This document shows, piece by piece, positions 5,654 through 5,962 of a stretch of 5,962 nt of DNA (position 1 is its first letter; each line of letters starts with the position of its first letter). Origin of the DNA: an uncultured Lachnospiraceae bacterium (GTDB lineage Bacteria > Bacillota > Clostridia > Lachnospirales > Lachnospiraceae); assembly GCA_934351705.1 (NCBI GenBank), contig CAKRJK010000101.1:1-5962 (forward strand), read 5' to 3'. The notes beneath the pieces are model-generated. The model saw only the letters and a list, made by a program, of their open reading frames with translations, searched no databases and had not been told where the DNA came from. A program made the position numbers and the translations under genes.

Positions 5654-5962
5654 ATGGCAAAAGGAAAAACAACCGTCTTTTTCTGCCAGTCCTGCGGATA
5701 TGAGTCATCCAAGTGGATGGGACAATGTCCGGGGTGTAAAGAGTGGAATACTCTGGTAGAAGAAGTGATAGACAAAAAACAGAGCGGAAAAGTAAGAAAG
5801 ACAGAGACGGCAAAGGTCAGCCGCATTTCCGAGATTGATACAAATGAAAAAGACAGGCTGCACACAGGCTTTGCGGAGCTGGACAGAGTGCTCGGCGGCG
5901 GAATCGTTGAGGGTTCTCTTGTGTTGGTCGGAGGTGATCCGGGAATCGGAAAGTCCACACTG
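5654..5962 (+). CDS. radA: DNA repair protein RadA (N-terminal 103 residues, cut by window edge)
   Basis: RadA is a RecA-like, DnaB-related helicase/ATPase that processes recombination intermediates in the cytoplasm. The visible part has the family's N-terminal C4 zinc finger, FFCQSCGYESSKWMGQCPGC, with cysteines 11, 14, 25 and 28. A variable linker (about 35-67) follows, then the conserved HTGFAELDRVLGGGIVEGS entry to the ATPase core and Walker A GGDPGIGKST (93-102, Lys100), where the window ends. The RadA KNRF motif and C-terminal Lon-like domain would lie beyond it. The start is supported by AGGGAGG at 5644-5650, though the 3-base gap to the ATG is unusually short. No clear radA promoter is visible in the 130-bp gap, so expression may depend on readthrough of the hairpin terminator. 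clpC-radA linkage matches Bacillus, where disA follows. Confidence 0.96.
   Translation, partial: MAKGKTTVFFCQSCGYESSKWMGQCPGCKEWNTLVEEVIDKKQSGKVRKTETAKVSRISEIDTNEKDRLHTGFAELDRVLGGGIVEGSLVLVGGDPGIGKSTL

Noticed and set aside
5545..5958. 137-codon minus-strand frame across the hairpin region and radA
   Set aside because: It lies opposite the conserved zinc finger and Walker A of radA and crosses the terminator stem; its translation is Ser/Pro/Leu-rich with no recognisable domain.

Overview
The window looks like chromosome of a Clostridia-type Firmicute, most likely a Lachnospiraceae-like gut anaerobe. The evidence is strong AGGAGG-type ribosome binding sites, AT-rich promoters with near-consensus sigma-A boxes, a GGND-type phosphofructokinase, and a clpC-radA gene order related to the one in Bacillus and its relatives. 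Assignment below family level is not possible from this sequence alone.

Layout. On the minus strand, 1-388 is the 5' part of a phosphofructokinase gene (probably pyrophosphate-dependent). It is separated from everything else by a 232-bp AT-rich divergent promoter region (389-620). On the plus strand follows a compact trio of small genes: a 33-residue protein (621-722), a 114-residue minimal HAD-type hydrolase (737-1081), and a two-helix membrane protein (1104-1352, or from 1074). A clear sigma-A promoter at 1360-1389 then drives a secreted/anchored single-pass membrane protein of 378 residues (1438-2574), with the complete AAA+ unfoldase gene clpC (2589-5045) only 14 bp behind it. After a 64-bp gap comes a 137-residue uncharacterised soluble protein (5110-5523). 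A 130-bp gap rich in hairpins (5524-5653) then precedes radA, which runs off the window after its Walker A motif (5654-5962).

How the genes fit together. ClpC is the regulatory unfoldase of a ClpCP protease: it has the LGF ClpP-docking loop and both NTD glutamates associated with phosphoarginine recognition. In Bacillus the operon is ctsR-mcsA-mcsB-clpC-radA-disA. Here the ctsR-mcsA-mcsB part is absent and its place is taken by the membrane protein gene, no CtsR or CIRCE operator is visible, and an unrelated small gene plus a structured RNA region is inserted between clpC and radA. The membrane protein and ClpC are probably co-transcribed, which makes a functional link (adaptor, substrate or anchor) the most interesting hypothesis in the window. 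No mobile element, CRISPR array, tRNA or rRNA was recognised. I see no convincing wholly new multi-gene system; the best candidates for undescribed biology are the membrane protein-ClpC pair, the 33-aa/HAD/membrane trio, and the hairpin array upstream of radA.
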